Position numbers and translations under genes: made by a program
Notes under the pieces: generated by a model
Database searches by the model: none
Seen by the model: only the letters and a program-made list of their open reading frames with translations
What the model was told of the DNA's origin: nothing
Shown here: in pieces, positions 43,729-56,030 of the stretch
Layout of the letters: each line of letters starts with the position of its first letter
Position numbering within the stretch: position 1 is the first letter of the stretch
Assembly: GCF_946480305.1 (NCBI RefSeq)
Contig: NZ_CAMLJQ010000020.1
Span: 8,201 to 72,200 of the forward strand
DNA: 64,000 bases
Reading direction: 5' to 3'
DNA from: an uncultured Caldimonas sp.
GTDB lineage: Bacteria > Pseudomonadota > Gammaproteobacteria > Burkholderiales > Burkholderiaceae

Positions 43729-45813
43729 ATGCCCGCCGAACCGATGCCCACCCGCAAGCCGCAGAGCCTGCGCCGCGCCCTGCCATGGGTGGCGCTGGTG
43801 GGCCTGCTCGCCGTCGCGCAGACGGCGCTGGTGCGGCTGACGCTCGACTACGAGTCGTCCCAGGCGCAGGACCAGGTGGAACGCACGGCGGCGGCGGCCG
43901 CCGCCGAGATCAAGCAGAGCCTCGGGCGCGACCTGCAGAGCCTGCAGGCGCTGTTGTGGAACGAGCCGCCCTTGCCGCAATGGCGCTCGGATGCCGCGGA
44001 CCTGTTGCGCTCGCGCCGCGAGATGGTGCGCATCGAGCGCCGCGGACTTGACTTCGAGATGCTGAGCGCCGTCGACACGCCTTACCGCTCACCCGTCTTC
44101 ACGCAATTGCCGCGCGAAGACATTGATGTCGACGCCGAGGTCGCATGCACCACGGCCAAGCGATTGTCCGGACCGGCCTATTCGCGCAGCTATTTCGTGC
44201 CGCTCGCCGGCGGGCTGGGCGTCGAGCTGCTGGACGTCTGCCTGCCGGTGCTCGAGCGCGGCAGCCTGAGCGGCTACATGGTGGCCTCGTACTCGCTGCA
44301 GAGCGTCCTGACCGAGGCGACCACCGCCGAGAACCGCAAGGGCCATGAGCTGGCCTTCGTCGAAGGCGACGGCACGCGGCTGGCGCGGTCCGGCAGCATC
44401 GAGCGCGGGCGCGGCGTGTTCGTCGCGCAGCGCATCATCGACCTGCCCGGCATCTCGCTGCAACTGCGGCTCGACAGCGCCACCGGCGAGCCGGATCTCA
44501 TTCCCAACCTCGCCACGGCGCTGGTGCTGGGCCTGTCGCTCGCGTTGAGCGCGGTCGTGCTGCTGCTGGTGCGCGACGTGCGCAAACGTGCGGAGGCCGA
44601 GCGCGGGTTGGCCGAAGCGCTGGCCTTCCGCAAGGCGATGGAAGACTCGCTCGTCACCGGCTTGCGCGCCCGCGACCTCGAAGGCCGCATCACCTACGTC
44701 AACCCGGCGTTCTGCGAGATGGTTGGCTTCACCGCGCAGGAGCTGATCGGCAAGATGACCGCGCAGGACCCGCCACCTTACTGGCCGCCGGAAATGGTGG
44801 CCGAGTACACCCGCCGGCAGCAGGTGCGCCTGGCCGGCCAGGCGCCGCCCCGCGAAGGCTACGAGACCGTGTTCATGCGGCGCAGCGGCGAGCGCTTCCC
44901 GGTGATGGTGTTCGAAGCGCCGCTGGTCGACGGCCACGGCAAGCACACCGGGTGGATGGGCGCGATGCTCGACATCAGCGCACAACGCCGCGTGGAGGAA
45001 CTCTCGCGCCAGCAGCATGAAAAGCTGCAGGCCACCGCGCGCCTGGCCACGGTCGGCGAGATGGCCTCGATGCTGAGCCACGAGCTGAACCAGCCGCTGG
45101 CCGCCATCTCCAGCTATGCAACCGGCTCCATCAACCTGATGCAGGACGGCAGCGTCGACGCTGACACGCAGCGCATGATCCGACAGGCGATCGAACGCAT
45201 CGCCGAGCAGGCCGAGCGCGCGGGCCGGGTCATCAAGAGCGTGCACGACTTCGTGCGCCGCCGCGAGCACCTGCGCGAATCGATCCGTGCGGACCATTTG
45301 ATCGAGGCGGTGATGCCGCTGGTCGGTCTGCAGGCCCGCAAGAGCGGCACGCGCATCGAGATCGACGTGCCGCGGGCGCCGGCCGCGATGCCGCGCGTCG
45401 TCTGCGATCGCACGATGGTCGAACAGGTGCTGCTCAACCTCGCGCGCAACGGCATCCAGGCCATGGAGGAGGTGCCCCTCGACCGGCGGGTGCTGCGCTT
45501 CCAGGTGCGCCAGCCGCATGCACGCTGGGTCGAGTTCAGCGTGATCGACCAGGGCGGCGGCATCCCGCCCGAGGTGGCCGAGCGCCTGTTCACGCCCTTC
45601 TTCACGACCAAGAGCGAGGGCATGGGCCTGGGCCTGAGCCTGTGCCGGACGGTGATCGAGCAGCACGGCGGGGCGCTCGTGTTCGAGAACCTGCCGGAAA
45701 CCCAGGGGGGCGGGACGCAATTTAGGTTTACGCTTGCCGCCGAAGCGCACAGCGCGGCCAGCCGCGAGGCCGCGGCTGCCAGCGCCGTCCCGGCGCACCC
45801 GGTCAGCCCATGA
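43729..45813 (+). CDS. PAS-containing sensor histidine kinase, DctS/FixL-like
   Basis: The 694-residue kinase has TM1 (about 19-36), a periplasmic sensor domain (37-258) and TM2 (261-282). A cytoplasmic PAS domain (about 300-420) is followed by HisKA with His451 in MASMLSHELNQPLAAI. The ATPase domain has an N-box LLNLARNGIQAME, then DQGGGIP and EGMGLGLSLC. The layout matches DctS, the C4-dicarboxylate sensor. Its position divergent from malic enzyme supports a dicarboxylate signal, but this is inference. The ATG at 43729 follows a strong hairpin. The partner regulator is 57 bases downstream. Confidence 0.9.
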   Translation: MPAEPMPTRKPQSLRRALPWVALVGLLAVAQTALVRLTLDYESSQAQDQVERTAAAAAAEIKQSLGRDLQSLQALLWNEPPLPQWRSDAADLLRSRREMVRIERRGLDFEMLSAVDTPYRSPVFTQLPREDIDVDAEVACTTAKRLSGPAYSRSYFVPLAGGLGVELLDVCLPVLERGSLSGYMVASYSLQSVLTEATTAENRKGHELAFVEGDGTRLARSGSIERGRGVFVAQRIIDLPGISLQLRLDSATGEPDLIPNLATALVLGLSLALSAVVLLLVRDVRKRAEAERGLAEALAFRKAMEDSLVTGLRARDLEGRITYVNPAFCEMVGFTAQELIGKMTAQDPPPYWPPEMVAEYTRRQQVRLAGQAPPREGYETVFMRRSGERFPVMVFEAPLVDGHGKHTGWMGAMLDISAQRRVEELSRQQHEKLQATARLATVGEMASMLSHELNQPLAAISSYATGSINLMQDGSVDADTQRMIRQAIERIAEQAERAGRVIKSVHDFVRRREHLRESIRADHLIEAVMPLVGLQARKSGTRIEIDVPRAPAAMPRVVCDRTMVEQVLLNLARNGIQAMEEVPLDRRVLRFQVRQPHARWVEFSVIDQGGGIPPEVAERLFTPFFTTKSEGMGLGLSLCRTVIEQHGGALVFENLPETQGGGTQFRFTLAAEAHSAASREAAAASAVPAHPVSP

Positions 45814-45870
45814 ACGACATGCGCCCGCGGGACAAGGCCCGCATTGCGCGTACAGCACGGAGGTGATTCA

Positions 45871-46524
45871 TTGAGCAACGCGTCACACGCCATCCCGACC
45901 GTCTATCTCGTCGACGACGAGGACGTGCTGCGCGACGCGCTGGCCTGGCTGCTGCGGTCGCGGCGGCTGCTGTCCGAAGGGTATGCCTCGGCCGAAGCAT
46001 TCGAGGCCATGCTGGAGCAGCGCAGTGCGCACGGCCCCTACATGCCGCGCGACCCGTGCTGCCTGCTGCTCGACGTGCGCATGCCCGGCATGAGCGGCCT
46101 GGCACTGTTCGACCGCCTCATCGAGCGAGGGTTGACCGAGGTGATGCCGGTGATCTTCCTGACCGGGCATGCCGATGTGCCGACCGCCGTGGCGGCCGTC
46201 AAGCGCGGCGCGTTCGATTTCGTCGAGAAGCCGTTCTCCGACAACGCGCTGGTCGATCGCGTGGAGCAGGCGCTGGCCCGCAGTGCCGAGGTGATCGGAC
46301 AGCGGCACGAGGCCCAGAACGTGCAACGCAAGCTTGCCGAGCTGACCGACCGCGAGCGCGACGTGATGCGGCTCGTGATCGCGGGCCGCCCCAACAAGCT
46401 GATCGCCGACGACCTCGACATCAGCGTGCGCACGGTCGAGGTGCACCGTGCCCGCGTATTCGAGAAGATGGACGTCAAGTCGGCCGTGGAGCTCGCCAAC
46501 CTGCTGCGCGACGCCAGGTTGTGA
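45871..46524 (+). CDS. FixJ/DctR-family response regulator
   Basis: The receiver domain has the acidic pair VDDED and Asp68 in CCLLLDVRMPGMSG. A LuxR-type DNA-binding domain follows (LTDRERDVMRLVIAGRPNKLIADDLDISVRTVEVHRARVFEKM, about 152-196). Start is TTG 45871, preceded by CGGAGGT at seven bases, a strong site that decides the start; no ATG or GTG lies suitably near. The length is 217 residues. It pairs with the upstream kinase; targets may include dicarboxylate uptake genes elsewhere and divergent maeB. Confidence 0.92.
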   Translation: MSNASHAIPTVYLVDDEDVLRDALAWLLRSRRLLSEGYASAEAFEAMLEQRSAHGPYMPRDPCCLLLDVRMPGMSGLALFDRLIERGLTEVMPVIFLTGHADVPTAVAAVKRGAFDFVEKPFSDNALVDRVEQALARSAEVIGQRHEAQNVQRKLAELTDRERDVMRLVIAGRPNKLIADDLDISVRTVEVHRARVFEKMDVKSAVELANLLRDARL

Positions 46525-46556
46525 GGCCGGGCCCGGGCCGGCGCGACAATGCCGTC

Positions 46557-47516
46557 ATGGCTCTTGGCGAATTTGAACTGATCCAACGCTATTTCACGCG
46601 CCCCGTGCGGCGTGCGGTGCTCGGCGTGGGCGACGACTGCGCGCTGCTGCAGCCGAGGCCTGGCATGCAGCTCGCCACCTCGACCGACCTGCTGATCGAG
46701 GGCCGGCATTTCCTCTCCACCGTGGCGCCCGAGCGGCTCGGGCACAAGGCGCTGGCGGTGAACCTGTCCGACCTGGCGGCGTGCGGCGCGGAGCCGCTGG
46801 CCTTCACGCTCAGCCTGGCGCTGCCCGGCGCCGATGCGGTGTGGCTCGAGCGCTTTGCCCACGGTCTGCTGAGCCTGGCCGATGCGCACGGGTGCGAGCT
46901 GGTGGGCGGCGACACGACGCGCGGCCCGCTGGCCATCAACGTGTCGATCTTCGGCGAGGTGCCGGTGGGTCAGGCGCTGCTGCGCAGCGGTGCGCAGGCA
47001 GGCGACGACCTGTACGTGAGCGGCACGCTGGGCGATGCACGGTTGGCGCTGGAAGCGTTTCGCGGCACCGTGGCGCTTGCCGGCGAGGCTTTCGAGCGTG
47101 TGCGCCAGGCGCTGGAGCAGCCGCAGCCGCGCGTGGCCCTGGGGGTGGCGTTGCGAGGCGTGGCGAGCAGTGCCATCGACCTCTCCGACGGCCTGGTGGG
47201 CGACCTTGCACACGTGCTGCAACGCTCCGGTGTCGGCGCCACGGTGAACGTCGACGCGCTGCCCCGCAGCGAGATCCTGGCGGCGCAGCCCGAACCGTGG
47301 CAACAACAGTGCACGCTGGCGGGCGGCGACGACTACGAACTGCTGTTCACGGCCGCGCCCGCCATGCGCGAGGCCGTGCAGGCTGCCGGCCGGGCGGCGG
47401 GCGTCGAGGTCACCCGTGTCGGCCGCATCGATGCCGACCCGGGCCTGCGCACCGTCGATGCGCGCGGGCGACCCGTCGACCTGCGCTTCGCCGGCTTTGA
47501 TCATTTCCGCACATGA
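46557..47516 (+). CDS. thiL: Thiamine-monophosphate kinase
   Basis: ThiL phosphorylates thiamine monophosphate to the active diphosphate. The 319-residue protein starts MALGEFELIQRYF. It has the AIR-synthase-like fold motifs GVGDDCALL, STDLLIEGRHF, the magnesium/ATP segment LVGGDTTRGP, SGTLGDARLAL, IDLSDGLVGDL and LAGGDDYELLF. It lies 32 bases after the regulator and overlaps pgpA by four bases (ATGA). No TPP riboswitch is present. Confidence 0.95.
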   Translation: MALGEFELIQRYFTRPVRRAVLGVGDDCALLQPRPGMQLATSTDLLIEGRHFLSTVAPERLGHKALAVNLSDLAACGAEPLAFTLSLALPGADAVWLERFAHGLLSLADAHGCELVGGDTTRGPLAINVSIFGEVPVGQALLRSGAQAGDDLYVSGTLGDARLALEAFRGTVALAGEAFERVRQALEQPQPRVALGVALRGVASSAIDLSDGLVGDLAHVLQRSGVGATVNVDALPRSEILAAQPEPWQQQCTLAGGDDYELLFTAAPAMREAVQAAGRAAGVEVTRVGRIDADPGLRTVDARGRPVDLRFAGFDHFRT

Positions 47517-48073
47517 ACACGTCCGTCAGCGAGATCGTTTCCGAGCCTCCCATCCGCGCGCGCTTGCCCGACGTGCGCTTCATGCTGTCGCACCCCGCGC
47601 ATTGGCTCGCGCTCGGCTTCGGCAGCGGGTTGAGCCCGGTGGCTCCCGGCACCGTGGGCACGTTGTGGGCCTGGCTCAGCTTCGCCGTGCTCGACGTGTG
47701 GCTGGGCGACCTGCAATGGGCCCTGCTGCTGGCGGCCTCGCTGCTGGTCGGCTGGTGGGCCTGCACGCTGACGGCCCGGCACCTGCGGCAGGCCGACCCG
47801 GGCAGCATCGTGTGGGACGAGATCGTCTGCTTCTGGGCCGTGCTGTGGCTCGTCACCCCTTCGGGCGGCGCTGGCGGCTGGTCGGTCCTCTGGACGCAGC
47901 TCGCCGCGTTCGGGTGGTTCCGCTTCTTCGATGCCGCCAAGCCGGGGCCGGTGGCCTGGGCCGATGCCCGATTCAAGGGGGGAGGCTGGCGCGGGGGTTT
48001 CGGTATCCTGTTCGACGACCTGGTCGCCGCGTTCTGCACGTTGATGGTGTTCGCGCTCTGGCGCGTCTGGTAG
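47513..48073 (+). CDS. pgpA: Phosphatidylglycerophosphatase A
   Basis: PgpA removes phosphate from phosphatidylglycerol phosphate in phospholipid synthesis at the inner membrane. The 186-residue protein has four hydrophobic segments and family motifs GFGSGLSPVAPGTVGTL, IVWDEIVCFWAV, RFFDAAKPGPVAWAD and GFGILFDDLVAA. It overlaps thiL (ATGA), a common thiL-pgpA pairing, and cinA follows 30 bases later. Confidence 0.95.
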   Translation: MNTSVSEIVSEPPIRARLPDVRFMLSHPAHWLALGFGSGLSPVAPGTVGTLWAWLSFAVLDVWLGDLQWALLLAASLLVGWWACTLTARHLRQADPGSIVWDEIVCFWAVLWLVTPSGGAGGWSVLWTQLAAFGWFRFFDAAKPGPVAWADARFKGGGWRGGFGILFDDLVAAFCTLMVFALWRVW

Positions 48074-48103
48074 CAGCGCCTCCGGGTCGGCAGGAGAACA
48101 CAC

Positions 48104-48625
48104 ATGGGCAGCCTCGGACTCGATCGTCTGGTGGAAGTGCAGGCGCTGGACACGCTGTTGACGCAGCTCGGCCTGGCGCTGAGCGCGCGTGGCCTCATGC
48201 TGGTCACGGCGGAGTCGTGCACCGGCGGGCTGATCGCCGGCACCTGCACGTCGATCGCCGGCTCCAGCGACTGGTTCGAGCGCGGCTACGTCACCTACTC
48301 CAACGAGTCCAAGACCGAGCTGCTGGGCGTGCCGGCCGAGATGATCGAGCGTCACGGCGCGGTGAGCCGGGAGGTCGCGATGGCGATGGCCCTCGGGGCT
48401 TTGCAGCACTCCCGCGCCCAGGTGAGCGTGGCGGTCACCGGCATTGCAGGACCAGGCGGGGGCTCCGAGGCCAAGCCTGTCGGCACCGTGTGGTTCGGGT
48501 TCGCCCGGGGGCAGGACTTCGTGCAGACCGAAGTCATGCTGTTCAAGGGGGACCGCACCAAGGTGCGCTTCGGCGCCGTGAAGCACGCGCTGGTGCGCGT
48601 GCTCTCGCTGGTCGGCAAGGACTGA
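48104..48625 (+). CDS. pncC: CinA-family nicotinamide-nucleotide amidohydrolase
   Basis: This 173-residue stand-alone CinA C-terminal domain deamidates nicotinamide mononucleotide to nicotinate mononucleotide, salvaging the pyridine ring. Conserved segments are TAESCTGGLIAGTCTSIAGSS (active-site Ser/Thr region), GYVTYSNESKTELLGV, HGAVSREVAMAMA and VSVAVTGIAGPGGGSEAKPVGTVWFG. The N-terminal MoCF/COG1058 domain of full CinA is absent, as in most proteobacterial versions. It is in line with pgpA and ghrA. Confidence 0.94.
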   Translation: MGSLGLDRLVEVQALDTLLTQLGLALSARGLMLVTAESCTGGLIAGTCTSIAGSSDWFERGYVTYSNESKTELLGVPAEMIERHGAVSREVAMAMALGALQHSRAQVSVAVTGIAGPGGGSEAKPVGTVWFGFARGQDFVQTEVMLFKGDRTKVRFGAVKHALVRVLSLVGKD

Positions 48626-48644
48626 TCGCGCGTTCGTGCGGGCC

Positions 48645-49589
48645 ATGTGCATTCTTCTGGCGGGCCGCTTCGATCCGACCGAGCTGGCGCAGTGGCAGTT
48701 CGAGTTGCAGCGCGTGCTGCCGCGCGAACGGTGGGTCGTGTGGCAGCCGGGGTTGCCGGCCGAGGTGCGCGACTCGATCGAGATTGCCGTGGTTGCGAAC
48801 CCGCCCGAGGGCAGCCTCGCCGGGCTGCGCAACCTGCGGCTGATCCAGTCGCTGTGGGCAGGCGTGGAACGCCTGCTGGCGGACCCCTCCTTGCCCGCAG
48901 GCGTGCCGCTGGCGCGCATGGTGGACCCCGCGATGAGCGAGGCGATGGCCGAGACCGCACTGTGGGCCGTGCTGTCGCTCCACCGTGGCTGGTTCGACTG
49001 CGCTGCCGCGCAGCAGGCCGGGCATTGGATGCGGCCCGTGCAGCGGCGCGCCGACGAGGTGGTCGTCGGTGTGCTCGGCCTGGGGGCGTTGGGCCGCACT
49101 GTCGCGCTGCGCTTGCAGACCAACGGGTACGACGTGGTCGGCTGGAGCCGCCGCCCCGCAGCGATCGGGGGCCTGCGCACCGTGCATGGCGACGACGGGC
49201 GTGTTGCGCTGCTGGCGCAGGCAGAGATCGTCATCAACCTGCTGCCGCTGACCGCATCGACGCGCGACTTCTTCGACGCCGACACGTTCGCAGGCATGCG
49301 ACCCGGTGCCAGCCTCGTGAACCTGGCGCGCGGCGCGCACGTCGTCGACGACGCACTGCTCGAGGCGCTGGATTCGGGCCACCTGCATCGCGCGGTGCTC
49401 GACGTGTTCCGCACCGAGCCGCTGCCAGCCGGGCATCGCTTCTGGGCGCATCCGCGTGTCACGGTACTGCCGCATGCTGCGGCCCAGACCGATGCACGCA
49501 CTGCTGCCGCGGTCGTGGCCGAGAACGTGCACGCGCTGCGCGAGGGGCGCGCAGTGCGTCATCTGGTGGACCGCGGCGCGGGCTACTGA
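48645..49589 (+). CDS. ghrA: Glyoxylate/hydroxypyruvate reductase A-like dehydrogenase
   Basis: GhrA reduces glyoxylate and hydroxypyruvate with NADPH. The 314-residue D-2-hydroxyacid dehydrogenase has substrate-domain segment LIQSLWAGVERLL. The nucleotide-binding motif is VGVLGLGALGRTVA, then WSRRP. Catalytic residues appear in NLARGAHVVD (Arg), DVFRTEPLP (Glu) and the His of VTVLPHAAAQTD. ATG 48645 is preferred over GTG 48636. It is the last gene of the rightward run; holA is convergent 107 bases away. Confidence 0.9.
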   Translation: MCILLAGRFDPTELAQWQFELQRVLPRERWVVWQPGLPAEVRDSIEIAVVANPPEGSLAGLRNLRLIQSLWAGVERLLADPSLPAGVPLARMVDPAMSEAMAETALWAVLSLHRGWFDCAAAQQAGHWMRPVQRRADEVVVGVLGLGALGRTVALRLQTNGYDVVGWSRRPAAIGGLRTVHGDDGRVALLAQAEIVINLLPLTASTRDFFDADTFAGMRPGASLVNLARGAHVVDDALLEALDSGHLHRAVLDVFRTEPLPAGHRFWAHPRVTVLPHAAAQTDARTAAAVVAENVHALREGRAVRHLVDRGAGY

Positions 49590-49695
49590 GCGCCGCCAGA
49601 CCTGCCGCCACGCGGCAAGCTGCTGAAGGGGCAAGCAGCCTTGGGGGCTGGCGTTTCCCTGGGAGCCAGGCCGATGCCGGGTGGCATGGCAGCTC

Positions 49696-50784
49696 TCAGG
49701 CGCGCAGCGCCAGCCAGCGTGACGAGGTGGCGGCACCAGGCGGGGTGGCCACGGCATCGACCACCATCAGTGCCAACCGACGCAGCGCGCTCCACGCATC
49801 GTGTGGCCAGTCGGGGTGGCGCAGGCCCTTGACGAGTCCGTCGCAGATGGCGGCGGCGTCGAGCAGCGCATAAAGGCTTGTATCGCTCAACCGGGGCAGG
49901 GCACGCTCGAACAGCTTTTCCTTGACGCCCCACACGCGTTGCTCTCGCAGCGCCATCGGCAGCGGCCGGCCCGCAGCCATCGCATCCTTCACGCGCTTGA
50001 GCGCGCGAATGTCTTCGGCCAAGGTCCAGTGCACCAGCACGGCCGCCTCGCCTTCGGCTTCCAGTCCGTCGAGCATGCGCAGCACGCGGGCCGTCTGCCC
50101 GGCCAGCACGGCCTCGGCGAACTTGAAGACGTCGTAGCGGGCGACGTTGAGCACGGCGGCCTCCACCTGCTCGAAGCTCAGTTCGCCAGCGGGGTAGAGC
50201 AGAGCGAGCTTCTGGATCTCCTGGTGCGCCGCCAGCAGGTTCCCTTCGACCCGGTCGGCAAAGAAGCCGAGCGTCTGCTGCCCGGCCTCGCCGGCCTGCA
50301 CGCGCTGGTTCTGTGCCGCGAGCCGTTGCGCGATCCACTGCGGCAGCGCCTTGCGTTCGATCGGGTCGACCCGCAACGTCACGCCTACGCCATCGAGCGC
50401 CGTGAACCAGCCACTCGATTGCGTGGCCTTGTCGAGCCGAGGCAGGGTTACGATGGTGACGACGTCGTCACCCAGGGCGTCGCAATAACGCTGCAGCGCC
50501 TCCGAGCCCTCCTTGCCCGGCTTGCCGCCCGGGATGCGGATCTCGATCAGGCGCTTGTCGGCGAACAGGCTCAGCGCCGTGGCGGCCCCAAGCAGTTCGC
50601 CCCAATCGAAATGAGCGCCGGCCACCGTGTAGACGGTCCGCTCGGTGTGACCGGCACTGCGCGCGGCGTCGCGGACGGCGTCGCAGGCCTCCTGCGACAA
50701 CAGTGCTTCGTCGCCGTGGATCGTATAGAGCGGGCGCAGGTCGCGCTGCAAGTGCGCGGCGAGCTGGTCCAGGCGCACCTGCAT
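49696..50784 (-). CDS. holA: DNA polymerase III subunit delta
   Basis: HolA is the clamp-loader wrench that opens the beta sliding clamp. The 362-residue protein begins MQVRLDQLAAHLQRDLRPLYTIHGDEALLSQEACDAVR, with the typical LYTIHGDE-x-L segment. It has the three-domain delta layout, with YRLDPIERKALPQWIAQRLA and GNLLAAHQEIQKLALLYP. It follows lptE by 3 bases at the end of the bamE-to-holA leftward run, the standard lptE-holA pairing. Confidence 0.95.
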   Translation of the reverse strand: MQVRLDQLAAHLQRDLRPLYTIHGDEALLSQEACDAVRDAARSAGHTERTVYTVAGAHFDWGELLGAATALSLFADKRLIEIRIPGGKPGKEGSEALQRYCDALGDDVVTIVTLPRLDKATQSSGWFTALDGVGVTLRVDPIERKALPQWIAQRLAAQNQRVQAGEAGQQTLGFFADRVEGNLLAAHQEIQKLALLYPAGELSFEQVEAAVLNVARYDVFKFAEAVLAGQTARVLRMLDGLEAEGEAAVLVHWTLAEDIRALKRVKDAMAAGRPLPMALREQRVWGVKEKLFERALPRLSDTSLYALLDAAAICDGLVKGLRHPDWPHDAWSALRRLALMVVDAVATPPGAATSSRWLALRA

Positions 50785-50787
50785 GGG

Positions 50788-51276
50788 TTACAGCTTCACG
50801 GCGGCCAGCCGCCGCATCAGTTGCATGACGAGGTCGGCGCGCAGATCCTGCAGTACCTCGGCCTCTTCGCTCTCCTTGCCGAGCGCGTAGGTCTCGTTGT
50901 AGCTGATGGCCTGGCTCGCACCGAGCTGCGTGGCACCGATCAGTTCGCGGCCCGCAGGCGTGCGCAACCGGAAGTGCAATCGTGCATGCACGCCGATTTC
51001 GCGCACCTGGCCGGCCGCGGTGCTGGCACTGGCAGTGCGCGACACCGAGTCCTCCAGGATCTCCAGCACCACCTGCGCGTCTTTCTCGGCCTCGACCACC
51101 TGCATGCCAGGCGTGGCAACGAGCTGGCGTCGCACCTCGTTGCCGATCTCCGAACGGCGGCCAAAGCCGAGCCGGATGCTGCTGAAGTCGAACTGGTGCG
51201 CGCCACGCAGGCGGAAACCGCAGCCCGCCAACAGCAGGGCCGGTGTGGCGAGAAGCAGGTTGCGTCGCGTGGTCAT
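50788..51276 (-). CDS. lptE: LPS-assembly lipoprotein LptE
   Basis: LptE plugs the LptD barrel in the outer membrane. The 162-residue protein has a lipoprotein signal with lipobox LLAGC (Cys19) followed by GFRLRGAHQFDFSSI. The rest is a small alpha/beta fold (GNEVRRQLVATPGMQVVEAEKDAQVVLEI). It lies between leuS, four bases upstream, and holA, three bases downstream, the conserved proteobacterial arrangement. Its partner lptD is about 14 kb away in this window. Confidence 0.94.
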   Translation of the reverse strand: MTTRRNLLLATPALLLAGCGFRLRGAHQFDFSSIRLGFGRRSEIGNEVRRQLVATPGMQVVEAEKDAQVVLEILEDSVSRTASASTAAGQVREIGVHARLHFRLRTPAGRELIGATQLGASQAISYNETYALGKESEEAEVLQDLRADLVMQLMRRLAAVKL

Positions 51277-51280
51277 CGGC

Positions 51281-54010
<2,730 letters not shown>

Positions 54011-54054
54011 TTATAGAAACCAGGGGGTGCAGCGGCCACCCTGGCGGCGGGCGC

Positions 54055-54483
<429 letters not shown>

Positions 54484-54484
54484 G

Positions 54485-55150
54485 TCAGGCCACCTCGGTG
54501 TGGTGTGCGGGGCCGGCGACCATTTCGCGCAGGTCGTGCGCAAAGCCTTCCAGTTCGGCTTCGCAGCCCGCCACCAGCTTGCTGAACACGTTGTAGGCCA
54601 GCACGGCCGGGATCGCGACGGCCAGGCCGGCCGCCGTCATGATGAGCGCTTCGCCCACCGGCCCGGCGATCTTCTCGATCGTGATCTGGCCCTCGGACGA
54701 GATCGTCACGAGCGCGTGATAGATCCCCCATACGGTGCCGAACAGCCCGATGAACGGGGCCGTGCTGCCAATCGAGGCCAGCAGCACCTGACCGAACTGC
54801 AGCTGGCGCAGGCTGCCGTGCAGCGCATCGCGCAGCCGCCGCGTCAACTGCGATTCGATGTGCCCCGCCGATTCCAGCGTGCCGGCCGGGGGCTTGTGCA
54901 GCGCGGCATCGAGCAGCGGGCCGACCAGGCCTTCGCGGTCGAAGCCGGCCAGGCGCTGGCGACCGTCCTCCACCGAACCCGCCGCCCAGAAAGCCGGCAC
55001 CGCGCGTTCGATGTCGACCCGCGCGCGGCGCAGCAGCCAGCCCTTCCAGAAGATCACGACCCACGCGCTCACCGACATCGCGAGCAGCAGCAGGGCCACG
55101 CCTTTGGTGATCGCGTCTCCCTCGACCCAGAAATGTTCGAAGCCGTTCAT
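54485..55150 (-). CDS. MotA/TolQ/ExbB family proton channel protein
   Basis: The 221-residue inner-membrane protein has three hydrophobic segments (about 15-35, 128-150, 168-192). The signature SIGSTAPFIGLFGTVWGIYHA and GPVGEALIMTAAGLAVAIPAVLAYN matches the TolQ/ExbB channel. It forms a stator with the ExbD/TolR protein encoded next. Between dapB and leuS this pair is probably the Burkholderiales TolQR or an ExbBD set; the genes alone do not decide. Confidence 0.9.
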   Translation of the reverse strand: MNGFEHFWVEGDAITKGVALLLLAMSVSAWVVIFWKGWLLRRARVDIERAVPAFWAAGSVEDGRQRLAGFDREGLVGPLLDAALHKPPAGTLESAGHIESQLTRRLRDALHGSLRQLQFGQVLLASIGSTAPFIGLFGTVWGIYHALVTISSEGQITIEKIAGPVGEALIMTAAGLAVAIPAVLAYNVFSKLVAGCEAELEGFAHDLREMVAGPAHHTEVA

Positions 55151-55185
55151 TCTTGTGTTCCCGGTCGTTCGCGAGTGAAGCAGGG

Positions 55186-55989
55186 TCAGCCCATGCCGAG
55201 CACGTCGGCCATGTTGTACAGGCCGGAGGTCTTGTCCGCGAGGAAGCGCACCGCGCGCAGGCTGCCTTGCGCATAGCCGGCGCGGCTGGACGACTTGTGG
55301 CTGATCTCGATGCGCTCGCCGGTGCCGGCGAACAGCACGGTGTGATCGCCGATGATGTCGCCGCCGCGCACGGTGGCGAAACCGATGGTCGACGGGTCGC
55401 GCTCGCCGGTCACGCCTTCACGGCCGTACACCGCACATTCCTTCAGGTCGCGCCCCAGTGCCGCGGCCACCACCTCGCCCATCTTCAGCGCCGTGCCGCT
55501 CGGGGCGTCGACCTTGTGGCGGTGGTGGGCCTCGATGATCTCGATGTCGTAGCCCTGGTTCAGTGCGCGCGCCGCCATGTCGAGCAGCTTGAGCACGACG
55601 TTCACGCCGACGCTCATGTTGGGCGCCATCACGATCGCGATGTCGCGCGCGATCTTGGCGATCTCCGCCTTTTGCGACTCGGTGAAGCCGGTGGTGCCGA
55701 TGACGGCTTTCACGCCCAGCTCGCGGCATACCTTGAGGTGGGCCAGGGTGCCTTCGGGCCGCGTGAAGTCGATCAGGCAGCCGGCCTGCGCGAGAGAGGC
55801 CTGCAGGTCGGCGGCAATGGCCACACCCGTGGTCTGCCCGAGAAAGCCGCCGGCGTCCTGGCCGAGCGTCGGGCTTCCGGGCTGGTCGAGCGCCGCGGTC
55901 AGCTGGCAGTCGTCTGCCGCGAGCACGGCTTCGATCAGCATGCGGCCCATGCGGCCGGAGCTTCCGGCGATGGCAATGCGATGGTTCAT
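55186..55989 (-). CDS. dapB: 4-hydroxy-tetrahydrodipicolinate reductase
   Basis: DapB makes tetrahydrodipicolinate for lysine and peptidoglycan. The 267-residue protein starts [22 protein letters not shown] with its NAD(P)H fold. Catalytic His and Lys residues lie in [20 protein letters not shown], and it has the loop [11 protein letters not shown] and a C-terminal [15 protein letters not shown]. It follows bamE by 41 bases on the same strand. Confidence 0.96.
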   Translation of the reverse strand: MNHRIAIAGSSGRMGRMLIEAVLAADDCQLTAALDQPGSPTLGQDAGGFLGQTTGVAIAADLQASLAQAGCLIDFTRPEGTLAHLKVCRELGVKAVIGTTGFTESQKAEIAKIARDIAIVMAPNMSVGVNVVLKLLDMAARALNQGYDIEIIEAHHRHKVDAPSGTALKMGEVVAAALGRDLKECAVYGREGVTGERDPSTIGFATVRGGDIIGDHTVLFAGTGERIEISHKSSSRAGYAQGSLRAVRFLADKTSGLYNMADVLGMG

Positions 55990-56030
55990 GGACAAGTGGC
56001 TCCTGGCGGCAGGCACCGGGCGGTTGTGGG

